Shown here one piece after another: positions 21,475 through 32,660 of a stretch of DNA of 64,000 nucleotides; positions within the stretch are counted from its first letter, which is position 1, and every line of letters begins with the position of its first letter. This stretch comes from Plantago ovata (Eukaryota > Streptophyta > Magnoliopsida > Lamiales > Plantaginaceae). The notes below the pieces were generated by a model. It did not search any database and was not told the DNA's origin. It saw only the letters and a program-made list of their open reading frames with translations. The stretch covers positions 73,506,496 through 73,570,495 of the forward strand of contig CM051457.1 of NCBI GenBank assembly GCA_028274465.1. The letters run 5' to 3'. Position numbers and translations under genes: made by a program.

Positions 21475-23563
21475 TGATAGTGTATATGTCCTAGAGACAG
21501 TCCTTATTAAGGGCATGCAGCCCTTATATAGGGCATATATGTACTATTACACATGTCAACGTAATATAATATATGTTTGTTGTTTGACTATTGAGTATCG
21601 CTTTCATATTTATATTACACCAGGCATGCAGCATGTCATATCTCTATTCCTGTCTGTATTGATATTAAACATGTCCCCTCGGATAGATGACCGATCACAC
21701 AGATAGTGGGAGCTATGTGAGTTATCATCTATCCTAAACTCTCCCTAGTCGAGGTTCATCTCGGATGTAGGGGTCTGAATGAACCAGCTGAGACTAGTAT
21801 GCGTGGAGGTTATACTTTTTGGAGCAAGTGTGAGCCGATCCCACGGCCACAGAACGGATTGTTGGACAATCAAGAAACGTTCCCATAACTGCGCATAGTT
21901 TTTCGAAGGATGATTACCGAACAATGGAAGTACCCACCGGACACTCCCATCGATGTATACTCTACACCGAAGTGTCTATGGAAACCGGTAAGTTGTCGAA
22001 GTGATGCCAGTCGTCCTTTGGACTTACAGGACTTTATCATCACATTTGTTGCCCCATATCCTTGGTGGACCCGTCGATGTCAGCTCTGAATAAGCAGTTA
22101 ACCTAAGACACGATCCAGGATTATGGCTACATACAAATGGGGATGATAAGTGATTCTGTGAAGGATTCATCTCTCATGTGTAGCACAGGAGAGCACTGCT
22201 CATAGTCGTTCATAGTTGTGATTGGTAAAACCGCTGGCCAGCGTATCAATATTATTATGATGGTCATAATAGATATTGGATTCACCATGCAACTCACTGA
22301 AGACGCCCGTGGATGTATTACTGGGATAGACACTTTATCGATCGTAGATGCATTCGAGTCAGTCAGATGAAGGGACGTTACCATCGCCGCGTTGAGCGCA
22401 ACAGACTTCGCAACGAAAGGGTTTGCTTTGAGAAACCTCTCAAACGTCCTCATGTATTAATATTGCAAATGGAACCGTCTAGGAATTCCATTTTGCCTAT
22501 TCTAGGACCTGCTTAATACAATGAGGCCCTATGGGTCACACTATGTGGTGATTCAGCTTATCCGAATATCCTTGAAGATGGAATCGCAATTAATTTGGAA
22601 TTGATTGTGATTGATGGATTATAATTGATTTGGAATTAATTATAATAGTTTGTGGCTCAATTAATAATTTGGAATTATTAATTGAATTGGCTAATTATTT
22701 GTATTTTATGTAAATACAACTTAAGATTATATTTTAGAAATATAATAGAGGTTTGATTTGAAAGGGTATGTTAATTTGGAATTAATATACGCACATGGGC
22801 AAAATCTACTTGGAGTTTGAATTGCCTTAGAACTATAAGTGGGTCCCAAAATCGGGACCCACCTAACCTCCCTAGGGGGCGCGCGCGCGCAGTTGAGATA
22901 GGGGAAGGAGTTCGACTCTTTCCTCTATTAGAAGTCAAAGGGATAAGTTAGATTTTCCTGATTGAGTTATAATTTGATTGGGAATGAATCTAGACTTGAA
23001 ATTGGTTTCCTAGTGCGATAAGAATTAGATTTTTATTCCTTTATGAAGTCTAATTGCTTATGCTTTAGGCTTCTATTGACTACTATATAAGTAAGTCATT
23101 AGAGAGCTTTTTCAGTATTGAATTCTTAGAGAATTATTCTACCTTTCTTAGAGAAAACAAAAAGCTCTCCCCTACCTCCACATAGCCACGCGCGCGCCAC
23201 CCCTCGCCGGAGGAAAACCGCCGCCCCATCTTTTTAGCCACACAAAGAATATCCTAGCATTCTTTCTGATAGGTTGTTCATCCGTGGATACCAAGGTTGA
23301 GGTTCTAAGAGCTGGAAACTAACTTTTATTGTCTTGCAGATAATCAAAGTATTGCAGATATCTTCGACTTCGACGAAGGAGAAGATTCACCGGATTATTA
23401 CGAAGACTTGGAAGCTGTGCTCGCTTTTGGAGTATTGTAAGTCTTCTAATTGACGTGTTTAAATATATATACGACATATATTAATCAATTAACCTGCATG
23501 TTTAGAAAATTTTTGAAATTCCGCTGCGTACCCAAAGGGTAACTCTGACCGTATTTTCTTACA
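21475..23563 (+). repeat. Middle LTR of copia-A array (LTR-A2)
   Basis: TGATAGTG at the start and TTCTTACA at the end, 2,089 bp. It is the 3' LTR of copia-A and at the same time the left LTR of the deleted tandem unit. TATA box at 23084-23090. No coding capacity is supported in it. Confidence 0.93.
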
Positions 23564-25290
23564 ACACGAAGTCAGAAAAGGAAAGCACCAGAAACGCCAA
23601 CAGAAGCACCAGTCGAGCTCCGTAGGTCGAAGAGGATCCCAAAAGGACCTCAGAAGCAAAGCCTTATGATAGAAGACATCAATGAACTTGATGTTGGCTT
23701 ATCAGACCGGTAAGACCCCGAGACCTACAAAGAGGCAATAAATGATATTGACTCAAACGAATGGCAAAAGGCCATGGAATTGGAAATGGACTCCATGTAC
23801 CTGAACCAAGTTGGAGCTTGGTAGACTTGCCCCAAGGGGTTACACCTATTGGGTGCAAATGGGTCTTTAAACAAAAGACAGATGCCGAAGGCAAGGTACA
23901 AACGCACAAGGCTAGACTTGTGGCGAAACGCTACACGCAAAGGTATGGCATCGATTACAATGAAACCTTTTCACCGGTAGCAAAGTTGAAGTCCATTCGA
24001 ATTCTACTTGCGATAGCTGCCTACTATGATTATGAGATCTGGCAGATGGATGTAAAGACTGTCTTCCTCAATGGCAACCTTGAGGAAGAGGTCTATATGG
24101 TACAGCCGGAAGGTTTTATTAGTAAAACCAGGCCAACTGCTGTATGCAAATTACATAGATCCATCTATGGGCTAAAGTAAGTGTCTAGGAGCTGGAATAT
24201 CCGCTTTGATGAATTTGTCAAATCGTTTGACTTCGTCAGAAGCGTAGAAGATCCCTGTGTCTACACTAGGCACAGCGACAAGGGAGTCGTTTTCATGATC
24301 ATTTATATTGATGACATTTTGATCATGGGAAACAATGTCTCTATGCTAGAAGAGACTAAAGTTTGGTTATCAAGTACCTTCTCAATGAAGGACTTGGGTG
24401 AAGCGAACTACATCCTAGGGATAAAGATCTATAGAGATAGATCCAAGAGGATGTTAGGATTGAGACAGTCCACCTACATCGACAAAATACTAAAGCGTGT
24501 TAAGATGGACGACTCAAAGAGAGGCTTTCTCCCAGCTAGGCATGGGATCGTGTTATCAGTTAAGGATAGTCCTAAAACTGATGAAGAAAGAAAGGCAATG
24601 AGTCGTGTGCCCTATGTTTCGGCAGTAGGGTCTATAATGTATGCAATGAATTGCACAAGGCCAGATGTGGCATATGCGCTTAGTGTCACTTGTCGACACC
24701 AACAGAATCCAGGAGTACCTCACTGGACTGCTGTAAAGAACATTCTTAAGTACCTTCGACGGACTAAGGAAATGTTCTTGGTGTTTGGTGGAGAACCAGA
24801 ATTAAAGATGTCTGGTTATGTCGACGCCGGATTTGAATCAGATCCTGATGACTTTAAGTCACAGACAGGATACGTATTCAAATTGAACGGAGGAGCTGTC
24901 TGTTGGAAGAGTTCTAAGCAAGCCACGATTGCTGACTCATCCACAGAAGCCGAGTACATTGTTGCATCAGAAGCATCGAAAGAAGCTGTCTGGATTTCAG
25001 AGTTCTTGAAGGAATTGAGGGTTGTTCCTGCTCCTAGTCCAATAACGATTTATTGTGACAATATGGGCGCCGTCGCTCAAGCCAAGGAGCCTAGATCTAC
25101 AAACAAGAACAAACATGTACTTAGAAAGTATCACGTTATACGTGAGATTATTGATAGAGGAGAAGTTAGTATAGAACGTGTCTCAACCACGGACAACGTG
25201 GCATATCCTTTCACCAAGGTCTTATCAGTGGATGTCCACTTAAGACATTATGCTAATCTGGGTATTAAGCATAAAGGTGACTGGCTCTAG
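23564..25290 (+). pseudogene. pol: Second copy of copia-A RT and RNase H
   Basis: Equivalent to 13461-14080 joined to 20370-21460, without the TRGAG-G insertion, and therefore a natural control for that insertion site. RT motifs include GCKWVFKQKTDAEGKVQTHK, WQMDVKTVFLNGN and a YIDD box in MIIYIDDILIMGN. RNase H ends HKGDWL. Lesions: TAA near 23714, a frameshift near 23815, and TAA at 24178-24180 where the first copy has a sense codon. Confidence 0.9.
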
Positions 25291-25304
25291 TCCAAGTGGG
25301 ATAT

Positions 25305-27325
25305 TGATAGTGTATATGTCCTAGAGAGAGTCTTTAATAAGGGTATGCAGCCCTTATTAAGGGCATATATGTAATATTACACAGGTCAACGTAATATAAT
25401 ATATGTTTGTTGTTTGACTATTGAGTATCGCTTTCATATTTATATTCCACCAGGCATACAACATGTCTCTCTTCCTGTCTGTATTGATATTAAACATGTC
25501 CCCTCGGATAGATGACCGATCACACAGATAGTGGGAGCTATGTGAGTTATCATCTATCCCAAACTCTCCCTAGTCGAGGTTCATCTCGGATGTAGGGGTC
25601 TGAATGAACCAGCCGAGACTAGTATGCGTGGAGGTTATACTTGTTAGAGCAAGTGTGAGCCGATCCACGGTCACGGAATGGATTGTTGGACAATCAAAAA
25701 ACGTTCCCATAACTCCGCATAGTTGTTCGAAGGGTGATTACCGAACAATGGAAGTACCCACCTGAAACTCCCATCGATGTATACTCTACACCGAAGTGTC
25801 TATGGGAACCGGTAAGCTGTCGAAGTGATGCCAGTCGTCCTTTGGACTTACAGGACTTTGTCATCACATTTGTTGCCCCATATCCTTGGTGGACCCGTCG
25901 ATGTCAGCTCTGAATAAGCAGTTGACCCAAGACACGATCCAGGATTATGGCTACATACAAATGGAGATGATAAGTGATTCTGTGAAGGATTCATCTCTCA
26001 TGTGTAGCACAGGAGAGTACTGCTCATAGTCATAATAGATATTGGATTCACCATGCAACTCACTGAAGACGCCCGTGGATGTATTATTGGAATAGACACT
26101 TCATCGATCCTAGATGCATTCGAGTCAGTCAGATGAAGGGACGTTACCATCGCCGCGTTGAGCACAACAGACTTCGCAACGAAAGGGTTTGCTTTGAGAA
26201 ACCTCTCAAACGTCCTCATGTATTAATATTGCATATGGAACCGTCTAGGAATTCCATTTTGCCTAGTCTAGGACTTGCTTAATACAATGAGGCCCTATGG
26301 GTCACACTATGTGGTGATTCAGCTTATCCGAATATCCTTGAAGATGAAATCGCAATTAATTTAGAATTAATTGTGATTCATGGATTATAATTGATTTGGA
26401 ATTAATTATAATAATTTGTGGCTCAATTAATAGTTTGGAATTATTAATTGAATTGACTGATTAATTGTATTTTATGTAAATACAATTAAAGATTATATTT
26501 TAGAAATATAATAGAGGTTTGATTTGAAAGGATATGTTAATTTAGAATTAATATATGCACATGGGCAAAATCTACTTGGAGTTTGAATTGCCTTAGAATT
26601 ATAAGTGGGTCCCAAAATCGGGACCCACCTAGACCCCCTTGGACGCGCGTGCGCGCAGCTGGAGTAGGGGAAGGAGTTCGACTCCTTCCTCTATTAGAAG
26701 TCGAGGGATAAGTTAGATTTTCCTGATTGAGTTTTAATTTGATTGGGAATGAATTTAGACTTGAATTGGTTTCCTAGTGCAATAAGAATTAGATTCTTAT
26801 TCCTTTATGAAGTCTAATTGATTATTCTTTAGGCTTCTATTGACTACTATATATAGTAGACTATTAGAGAGCTTTGATGATATACTTTGAGATCATTCTT
26901 TCTACCACTTTTCTTAGAGAAAATAAAAGCTCTCCCCTACCTCTATAAGCTACGCGCGCGCCACCCCTCACCGGAGGAAAACCGCCGCCCCATCTTCTTG
27001 GCCACCCAAAGAATATCCTAGCATTCTTTCTGATAAGCTGTTCATCCGTGGATACCAAGGTTGAGGTTCAAGGAGCTGGAAACTAACTTTTATTGTCTTG
27101 CAGATAATCAAAGTATTGCAGATATCTTCGACTTCGACAAAGGAGAAGATTCACCGGACTATTACGAAGACTTGATAACGGTGCTTGCTTTTGGAGTATT
27201 GTAAGTCTTGTAATTGACGTGTTTAATATATATGCTATACACATGATCAATTAACCTGCATGTTAAGAAAAATTTTGAAATTCCGTTGCGTACCCTAGAG
27301 GTAACTCTGACCATATTTTCTTACA
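25305..27325 (+). repeat. Right LTR of copia-A array (LTR-A3)
   Basis: 2,021 bp from TGATAGTG to TTCTTACA. It is shorter than LTR-A2 mainly because of a deletion of about 57 bases near 26033. TATA-like TATATATAG near 26848. It directly abuts the chromovirus remnant at 27326. Confidence 0.92.
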
Positions 27326-28510
27326 ACAACTTCAAGCCCTTCTGGTATGTTCTAATAATCAATTGAGCATGTAATAGATATTCTTTCCACTTATCAACTG
27401 CTAGGAACTCTCTCATATATAGAAAGACCAAGATTCTTAGGGCCTACTAGAGATTTGCTTACATATGTCATGGGATGACTTTCTTGCATGAGTACATCAC
27501 CCAATCCACCATAGCACGCCTTTGTCTCCACCACAACCACATTGTTGAAGTTAGGAAGCTGGAGTATTGGTACCTTACACATCAATTCTTTGAGTAGCTC
27601 AAATGCCTCATGTGTTGTTGTACTCCATCTAAACTGACCTTTCTTAGTGAGATCAGTGAGAGGTTTGGCCTTAGCACCATAATTGGCACAAAATTTTCCG
27701 TAATACCCTATCATTCCCAGAAAACCTCTCAAAGCTTTAAGAGTTGTTGGAACATGCCACTCCTTGATACGTTGCCCAAATACTGAACTTTGTCTGCACC
27801 AAAAGCACATTTAGAAAGCTTTGCAAACAATGTGTGTTTCACCATCACTTCAAACACCTGCTGCAAATGTGCTTTGTGGTCTTGCATGTTACTATATATG
27901 AGAATGTCATAAAAGAATACTAGAACAATTTTGCCTAGAAATTCCCTGAAAACATCATTCATAAGGGCCTGAAAAGTAGTTGTCAATGTGAATTCATACA
28001 ACCCAGACTTGGTTACAAATATAGTGTTCTCCATGTCATCTGAATGCATTCTAACATGATGATAGCCTGCTCTTAACTCAATCTTAGAAAACACTGTTGC
28101 ACCACTCAACTCATCCAACAAGTCATCAATTAATAGTATTGGATAGTTGTCCTTAACAGTGAGAGCATTCAACTTTCTATAGTCCACACAGAATCTCCAA
28201 CTTCCATCTTTTTTCTTCACCAATAATACAAAACTTGAGTATGGGCTATGGTTGGGGTGAATGATTCCCATTTCCAATATCTCTTTGACTAATTTCTCAA
28301 TCTCATTTCTCTGCAAATATGGTACCTATAAGCACTTTGCTTAAAAGGTTCAACTCTAAGTTTCAACTTAATCTTGTGATTGCAACTTCTCATGGGAGGT
28401 AAGGTTTTTTAGGCTCTTGAAACACCCGAATGCTTGCAACAACTCCACAAGTTCAGAACTACCCTTCACCAATGACATCCCTTCAACAACACTCACCACA
28501 ATCACAAGAC
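27326..28510 (-). pseudogene. pol: Chromovirus-like Ty3/gypsy pol fragment
   Basis: RT frame 27729-28316 reads VKEILEMGIIHPNHSPYSSF, WRFCVDYRKLNALTVKDNYP and FVTKSGLYEF. The block around MPFGL is deleted and the catalytic box reads FYDIL instead of F-x-D-D, losing one metal-binding aspartate. The frame 27394-27810 carries the connection domain (LRGFLGMIGYYGKFC, PLTDLTKKGQFRW) and the start of RNase H. Upstream of 28317 the N-terminal part continues in other frames (LPPMRSCNHKIKL). No LTR or integrase is attached. The dense lesions make it older than its neighbours. Confidence 0.82.
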
Positions 28511-28537
28511 TTTGTTAGTAGAGACTTTGTTAGTAGA
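28508..28537. repeat. Two-unit 15-bp tandem repeat at element junction
   Basis: GACTTTGTTAGTAGA occurs twice in a row, followed by a partial third unit, at the border between the chromovirus remnant and the truncated SIRE-1 LTR. Confidence 0.8.
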
Positions 28538-28551
28538 GACTTTGGATCTAG

Positions 28552-29234
28552 TCTTCGAAGACTGAAGACTTAGAAGAATTCTGAGAAGGTATCTACAAAG
28601 GCACATGTTATCTCAGAAAGTGAGAAACTCAGCAAATCAGTCTGCATAAGTGAAAATCTATATGACAGAGTAGGTTTTGTTTGCTGAAACTGAGACTGAC
28701 TACTTGCTGATAACGTTTGTGACCTACTTGCTGAAGCACTTTGCATTTTTGCTCCAACGTTCACATTTGAATTTTCAAAGAGCATTAAATGCCATAGCAC
28801 GCTGAAGACATGAAGACAAAGAAGCACGCTGGCAAGTGATAGTGACATCTTAAGGTACAAGCCTTAGAATTTGAAATTCAAAGGGCTACCTTTAGACACT
28901 ATAAATAGAGGTCCTTAGGCTGAGTAAAAGGGTGTGTCAACAACGTGATCACACTCTCACTTATGCTTTAACCACTCAAATCCTTCTCTACTCTCAAACT
29001 GCCTATTGATCCGTTCCAAGACTTAATCTTGAAACAAAAGCTACTTGTGAAGAAGTAGAATACTAAAAGCTAAGAAATTAGTTAAGTGTTCTTTCCTCTA
29101 AACAAGAACAAGTCTTGACACCAGAAACAATAAACTTGCTTACTATGAAGTATTACAAGTTGAGTTTCTTTAGATTACTTGTTATAATTGAAAAGTTATA
29201 ACAAGTCTTTACTTGTTGTCTAAAGGGACCAACA
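28552..29234 (+). repeat. 5' LTR of SIRE-1, truncated and internally deleted
   Basis: It lacks the first several hundred bases of the SIRE LTR and about 600 bases near the end, between the 29177-29206 hairpin and the terminal GGGACCAACA. TATAAATA lies at 28900-28907. An 11-bp perfect inverted repeat (ACTTGTTATAA/TTATAACAAGT) lies at 29177-29206. Confidence 0.87.
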
Positions 29235-29236
29235 AG

Positions 29237-29251
29237 TGGTATCAGAGCTGG
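29237..29251 (+). other. Primer binding site of SIRE-1
   Basis: TGGTATCAGAGCTGG, the standard initiator tRNA-Met site, two bases after the LTR end. Confidence 0.92.
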
Positions 29252-29346
29252 AGGTTCTTTAACCTTCAACACTGAACCTAGATCCCCTTAGGTGCTTTCC
29301 GTAAATCACTTTCACTTGAACAGTTTGGTAGTCGTTTGCTGATAGG

Positions 29347-31100
29347 ATGTCTCTGGGAGATGCTCCCCAGTTGAAGCTGGAAAACTATGAGAAATGACGA
29401 AACAATATGATGCTACATCTTGAGGCCATAAGTGATGAGATGGTTACTTCCATTAATGATGTTCCACTCAAGATCAGTAAGGTTGTAAAATCCTTCCCAC
29501 ACACCACAAAAGACAAAGATGGTATAGACATAGGTGATCCAATCGACAAGGTTGTGGATAAACTAAGAGAGGAATGGACTTCTGATGAAGCCAAAAGATT
29601 CCATCTTGATGGCCAAGCAAGAAACATCATTATTCTATCTACTCCAGACACCATACAGTGCAAACTGTGGGGTGCCAAGATTGCAAAAAAAGCTTCAAAA
29701 ATGGTTCAAGATCTTTGTACTGGATCTGACAAAACCAAAGAAAACAAACTAGAAGTGCTAAAGTTGAAGTTTCAGAATTTCAAACAAGGTACCCCTGAGT
29801 CACTGGAAGACTTGGTTTTCATATTCACAACTCTTGTAAGTGAAATGGCTGCCTTGGGTGCTGGAAACTTCTATTCAAATTCTGAAAAGGTGAAAACCAT
29901 AATCAGAAGTTTGAATCAAGAGTGGATTCACACTCAGAATTTCTACTAAAACTACGGAATGTCTAACATCACTCCAACATAGTTGTTCTCTCACCTTGCT
30001 GCTATCAACTATGAGACAAAGCAAAGAGAAAATGTGTTTGCTGAAAAATCGCAAAATATTGCTCTTCCTGCCAAGCCTTTATCTTCTGAAAAGAAGGATG
30101 AAAAAGAGTCTGCTGATGAAAGTGCTCTTGCAGTTGAAAACATGAATAAATTCATAAGGAAGGAGCTTGAAAGGCGCAAAGCAAAAGAGAAGCTAAAGAA
30201 GCATCTTTGTAACAGGTACCATAAGTACAAGAATGAAGCTAGCTCGCTGAACAAGCAAGCCCAGCAAGCAAATTCTTCTGAAGAACCAGCAGTTGGTAAT
30301 GATCTTTGCTTTTATTGTAAAAATCCTGGACACTTCAAAGCAAACTGTCCTTTGCTGAAAGGGAAGTCTGCTGAAAAGAAGAAAAAGTTCAAAAAGACTT
30401 TGATTGCTCAAGAAAAGAAGAAGCTTCAAGCAAAAATCGATGCCCTATGCATTGAGACAAGTTCTGAAGACAGTGAGGTAGAAAGTTCAGACACTGAAGA
30501 AGAGGATGCTACATTGGACGTAGAGATAGGCAAAGAAGTTTGTGGAATCGCCATGGAAGCTTACCCGGATGTGTCAAACTATGAGTTTTTCCTCATGACT
30601 GATCATGTTTTTCTCCTACCTCTGACTCTGATTCAGAAAGTGAAGATGAGATTGATCATGATAGAATTCAAGGAGAAATCAAAAGATTTGAGAAAACTTT
30701 GAGCAAACAGCAAGAAAAACTGCAGAATGCTGAACTTCTGACCAAGCAAACTACTGAAAAGTATATTGTGCTAAGTGCCGAGTCAGAAAGAAAAGATGTT
30801 GAAATATTGCATCTTAAGAAGCTAGTTGTTGAAGCTACATAGAAGAACACTCAAATGTCAACAGAATTGGAAGAATACCAATCTTCAATTCTGAAGTTAC
30901 TTGCTGAAATACAAGAGATGAAAAAGATGAAAGTCAATTTCAAATCTTATGCTAACACTCTAACTGAACTAAACTCTTATCTAAGAGATCCATCTCAGAA
31001 AGAAGGTTTAGGTGCCACTTATGAAGGTGATGATGTGATACTCTTGAGTAAAGACAAATCACCAATAACCTTTTTAATGCTACTGATAGTGCTCAACTAG
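29347..31100 (+). pseudogene. gag: SIRE-1 gag with zinc knuckle and coiled-coil tail
   Basis: ATG at 29347 opens MSLGDAPQLKLENYEK, then TGA at 29395-29397 in place of tryptophan. The capsid region reads HLEAISDEMVTSINDVP and LNQEWIHTQNFY, with a TAA at 29947-29949 and a TAG near 29980. A basic, helical segment (ELERRKAKEKLKKHLCNRY) precedes the CCHC knuckle CFYCKNPGHFKANC at about 30304-30345. An acidic stretch and a coiled-coil-like region (ELEEYQSSILKLLAEIQEMK, 30855-30920) follow across frameshifts. Gag would form the cytoplasmic particle. This copy is dead. Confidence 0.87.
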
Positions 31101-31780
31101 AACTCTATCAAATTGGTCAATCTAAGGTTGCTGAAACAAGCAATCAAGTACCTATGACCAAGACGTCCGTTGTTACTACTCAAAGTAACAAGACTTCAAA
31201 ATAAAAACAGGTTGCTGAAAAGCAATCTGGTAAGAAAAAGGTTGCTAACAAGCAACCTGCCAAACAAGTTGCTGAAAAACAATTTGGGAAGATTACTGAA
31301 AGAAGTAATCAGAAGACCTTTGCTGAAATACCTGAATCAAGTAAGGTTGCTGAAACAAAGACTCAGCGTTCTCCGAAAAGTGGACTTGGTTACAAGAATA
31401 AGAAAATCCAACTCTTCCACGAGTAAAATCAGAGTCAACAAAGATACTTCAATGAACTGAAAACATTCAAGCCTATGAATACTAACAATACTCAAAGTGC
31501 TAGGACTAGAAGAAATCTTGCTAGAAAAGAACTTACTGACAAGTATGTTCAGCAAAAGGGAAAACCAAACCAGACACCACATCAGAAAGTGGATTTGACC
31601 AGCAATGATCAAAAGTCTTTTGGTTCTAAACCATCTAGTTCCTCAACAAGAAGGAAACAAGTCAATATTGATAAAGTCAAGACTTGGGTTTTCACTGGAC
31701 GCTTTCATGAACATGTTAATGGACATCCAAGAGTGATGAATGTAGACTCATTGACTTTGAGACCAAAAAGACAATTCTAA
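31101..31780 (+). pseudogene. SIRE-1 gag-protease linker with dense hairpins; protease deleted
   Basis: The linker is rich in Lys, Gln and Asn (repeats such as KQVAEKQ in the true frame) and highly basic near TRRNLARKELTDKYVQQKGK. Perfect or near-perfect hairpins are at 31208-31229, 31239-31258 and 31291-31310. Just after GRFHEHVNGHP, the sequence jumps to a point that SIRE-2 reaches only about 310 bases later, so the protease domain is missing. Confidence 0.8.
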
Positions 31781-32660
31781 TTGCTAGAAGAACTGGAAGT
31801 CTATATAATGTGGACTGGTCTTCAGCAATCATTGAAAAATGTCTAGTTGCCGACCAAGGAGACCTTGCTGAAAATGCATGGCTTTGGCATAAAAGAACAA
31901 GTCACCTGAATTTCAAGACGCTGAATAAGCTGTCTAAGAAGGGACTTGTAGTTGGACTACCCAAACTTACTTACAAGAAGGACGGAGTTTGCTCAGCTTG
32001 TCAGCAAGGAAAGCAAACAAAGTCCTGCTTCAAGAATAAATCGGTCCAGTCAACTACAAAACCTCTACAGTTGCTACATATGGACTTGTTTGAATCATCA
32101 GCAACAAGTTATGCATGCAAGAAGTATGGTCTAGTTGTTATGGATGATTACTCAAGATTTACTTGGGCTATTTTCATCAAGCACAATTAGAAACTACGAA
32201 TGAAATACCTAACTTGCTGAATAAGCTTGAAGTCATGAAAAAGGACAAGGTACAAATCATTCGAATTGACCATGGTACTGAGTTTGTAAACCAGTACATA
32301 ACTGAGTATTGCACTTCTAAAGGCATACAACATCAATTATCTTCAGTAAGAACACCTCAGTAAAATGGAGTTGCTGAAAGAAAGAACCGAACCCTTAAGG
32401 AAGCTGCAAGGAGTATGCTTGCTGACACTGAAATAAGTGAATCCTATTGGGTTGAAGCGGTTAATACAGCTTGCTACAGTCAAAATAGATGCTTGATTAA
32501 CAAGGAGTACAATAGAACTCCATATGAGCTATTTATTGGAAGACCTCCAAGTATCACACATCTAAGAGTGTTTGGTGGGAAGTGTTTTGTTCTTAACAAT
32601 GGTAGAGAACACCTAAGGACATTTCAACCAAAAGCAGATAAAGATAGTTTTCTTGGTTAC
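31781..32660 (+). pseudogene. pol: SIRE-1 pre-integrase domain and integrase
   Basis: The zinc-binding domain reads WLWHKRTSHLNFKTLNKLSK and CSACQQGK. The core has D in HMDLFESSA, D in RIDHGTEFVNQY, and the glutamate region GVAERKNRTLKEAARSM, read after a TAA at 32361-32363. A TAG near 32190 and a frameshift also interrupt it. The conserved NRTPYELFIGRPPSI and GGKCFVLNN end follows. LARD-H is inserted at 32661, after GTTAC. Confidence 0.87.

Larger units (their letters stand above)
1..23563 (+). mobile_element. Ty1/copia retrotransposon copia-A, interrupted by nested elements
   Basis: The element has a 5' LTR (1-1688, start outside the window), a Met-tRNA-type primer site, gag and pol, and a 3' LTR (21475-23563). 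Pol is in copia order: zinc knuckle, protease, integrase, reverse transcriptase, RNase H. The internal region is split twice: between 2252 and 10805 by SIRE, LTR-F and Athila-E material plus an assembly gap, and between 14083 and 20365 by TRGAG-G. The second break is certain, because the pol sequence continues across it and a 5-bp duplication AATAT flanks the insertion. The first break is less certain because the gap hides part of it. Several stops and frameshifts show the element is dead. Confidence 0.85.
23564..27325 (+). mobile_element. Deleted tandem unit of copia-A sharing an LTR
   Basis: LTR-A2 is followed not by a primer site but directly by internal sequence equivalent to 13461 onward, then RT, RNase H, polypurine tract and a third LTR. 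The leader, gag, protease and integrase are missing. The LTR-internal-LTR-deleted internal-LTR array points to unequal LTR recombination or template switching followed by deletion. Confidence 0.88.

Noticed and set aside
23564..27325. Copia-A tandem unit as a large segmental duplication
   Set aside because: The join falls exactly at an LTR end and the unit shares the LTR, which fits LTR recombination or template switching better.
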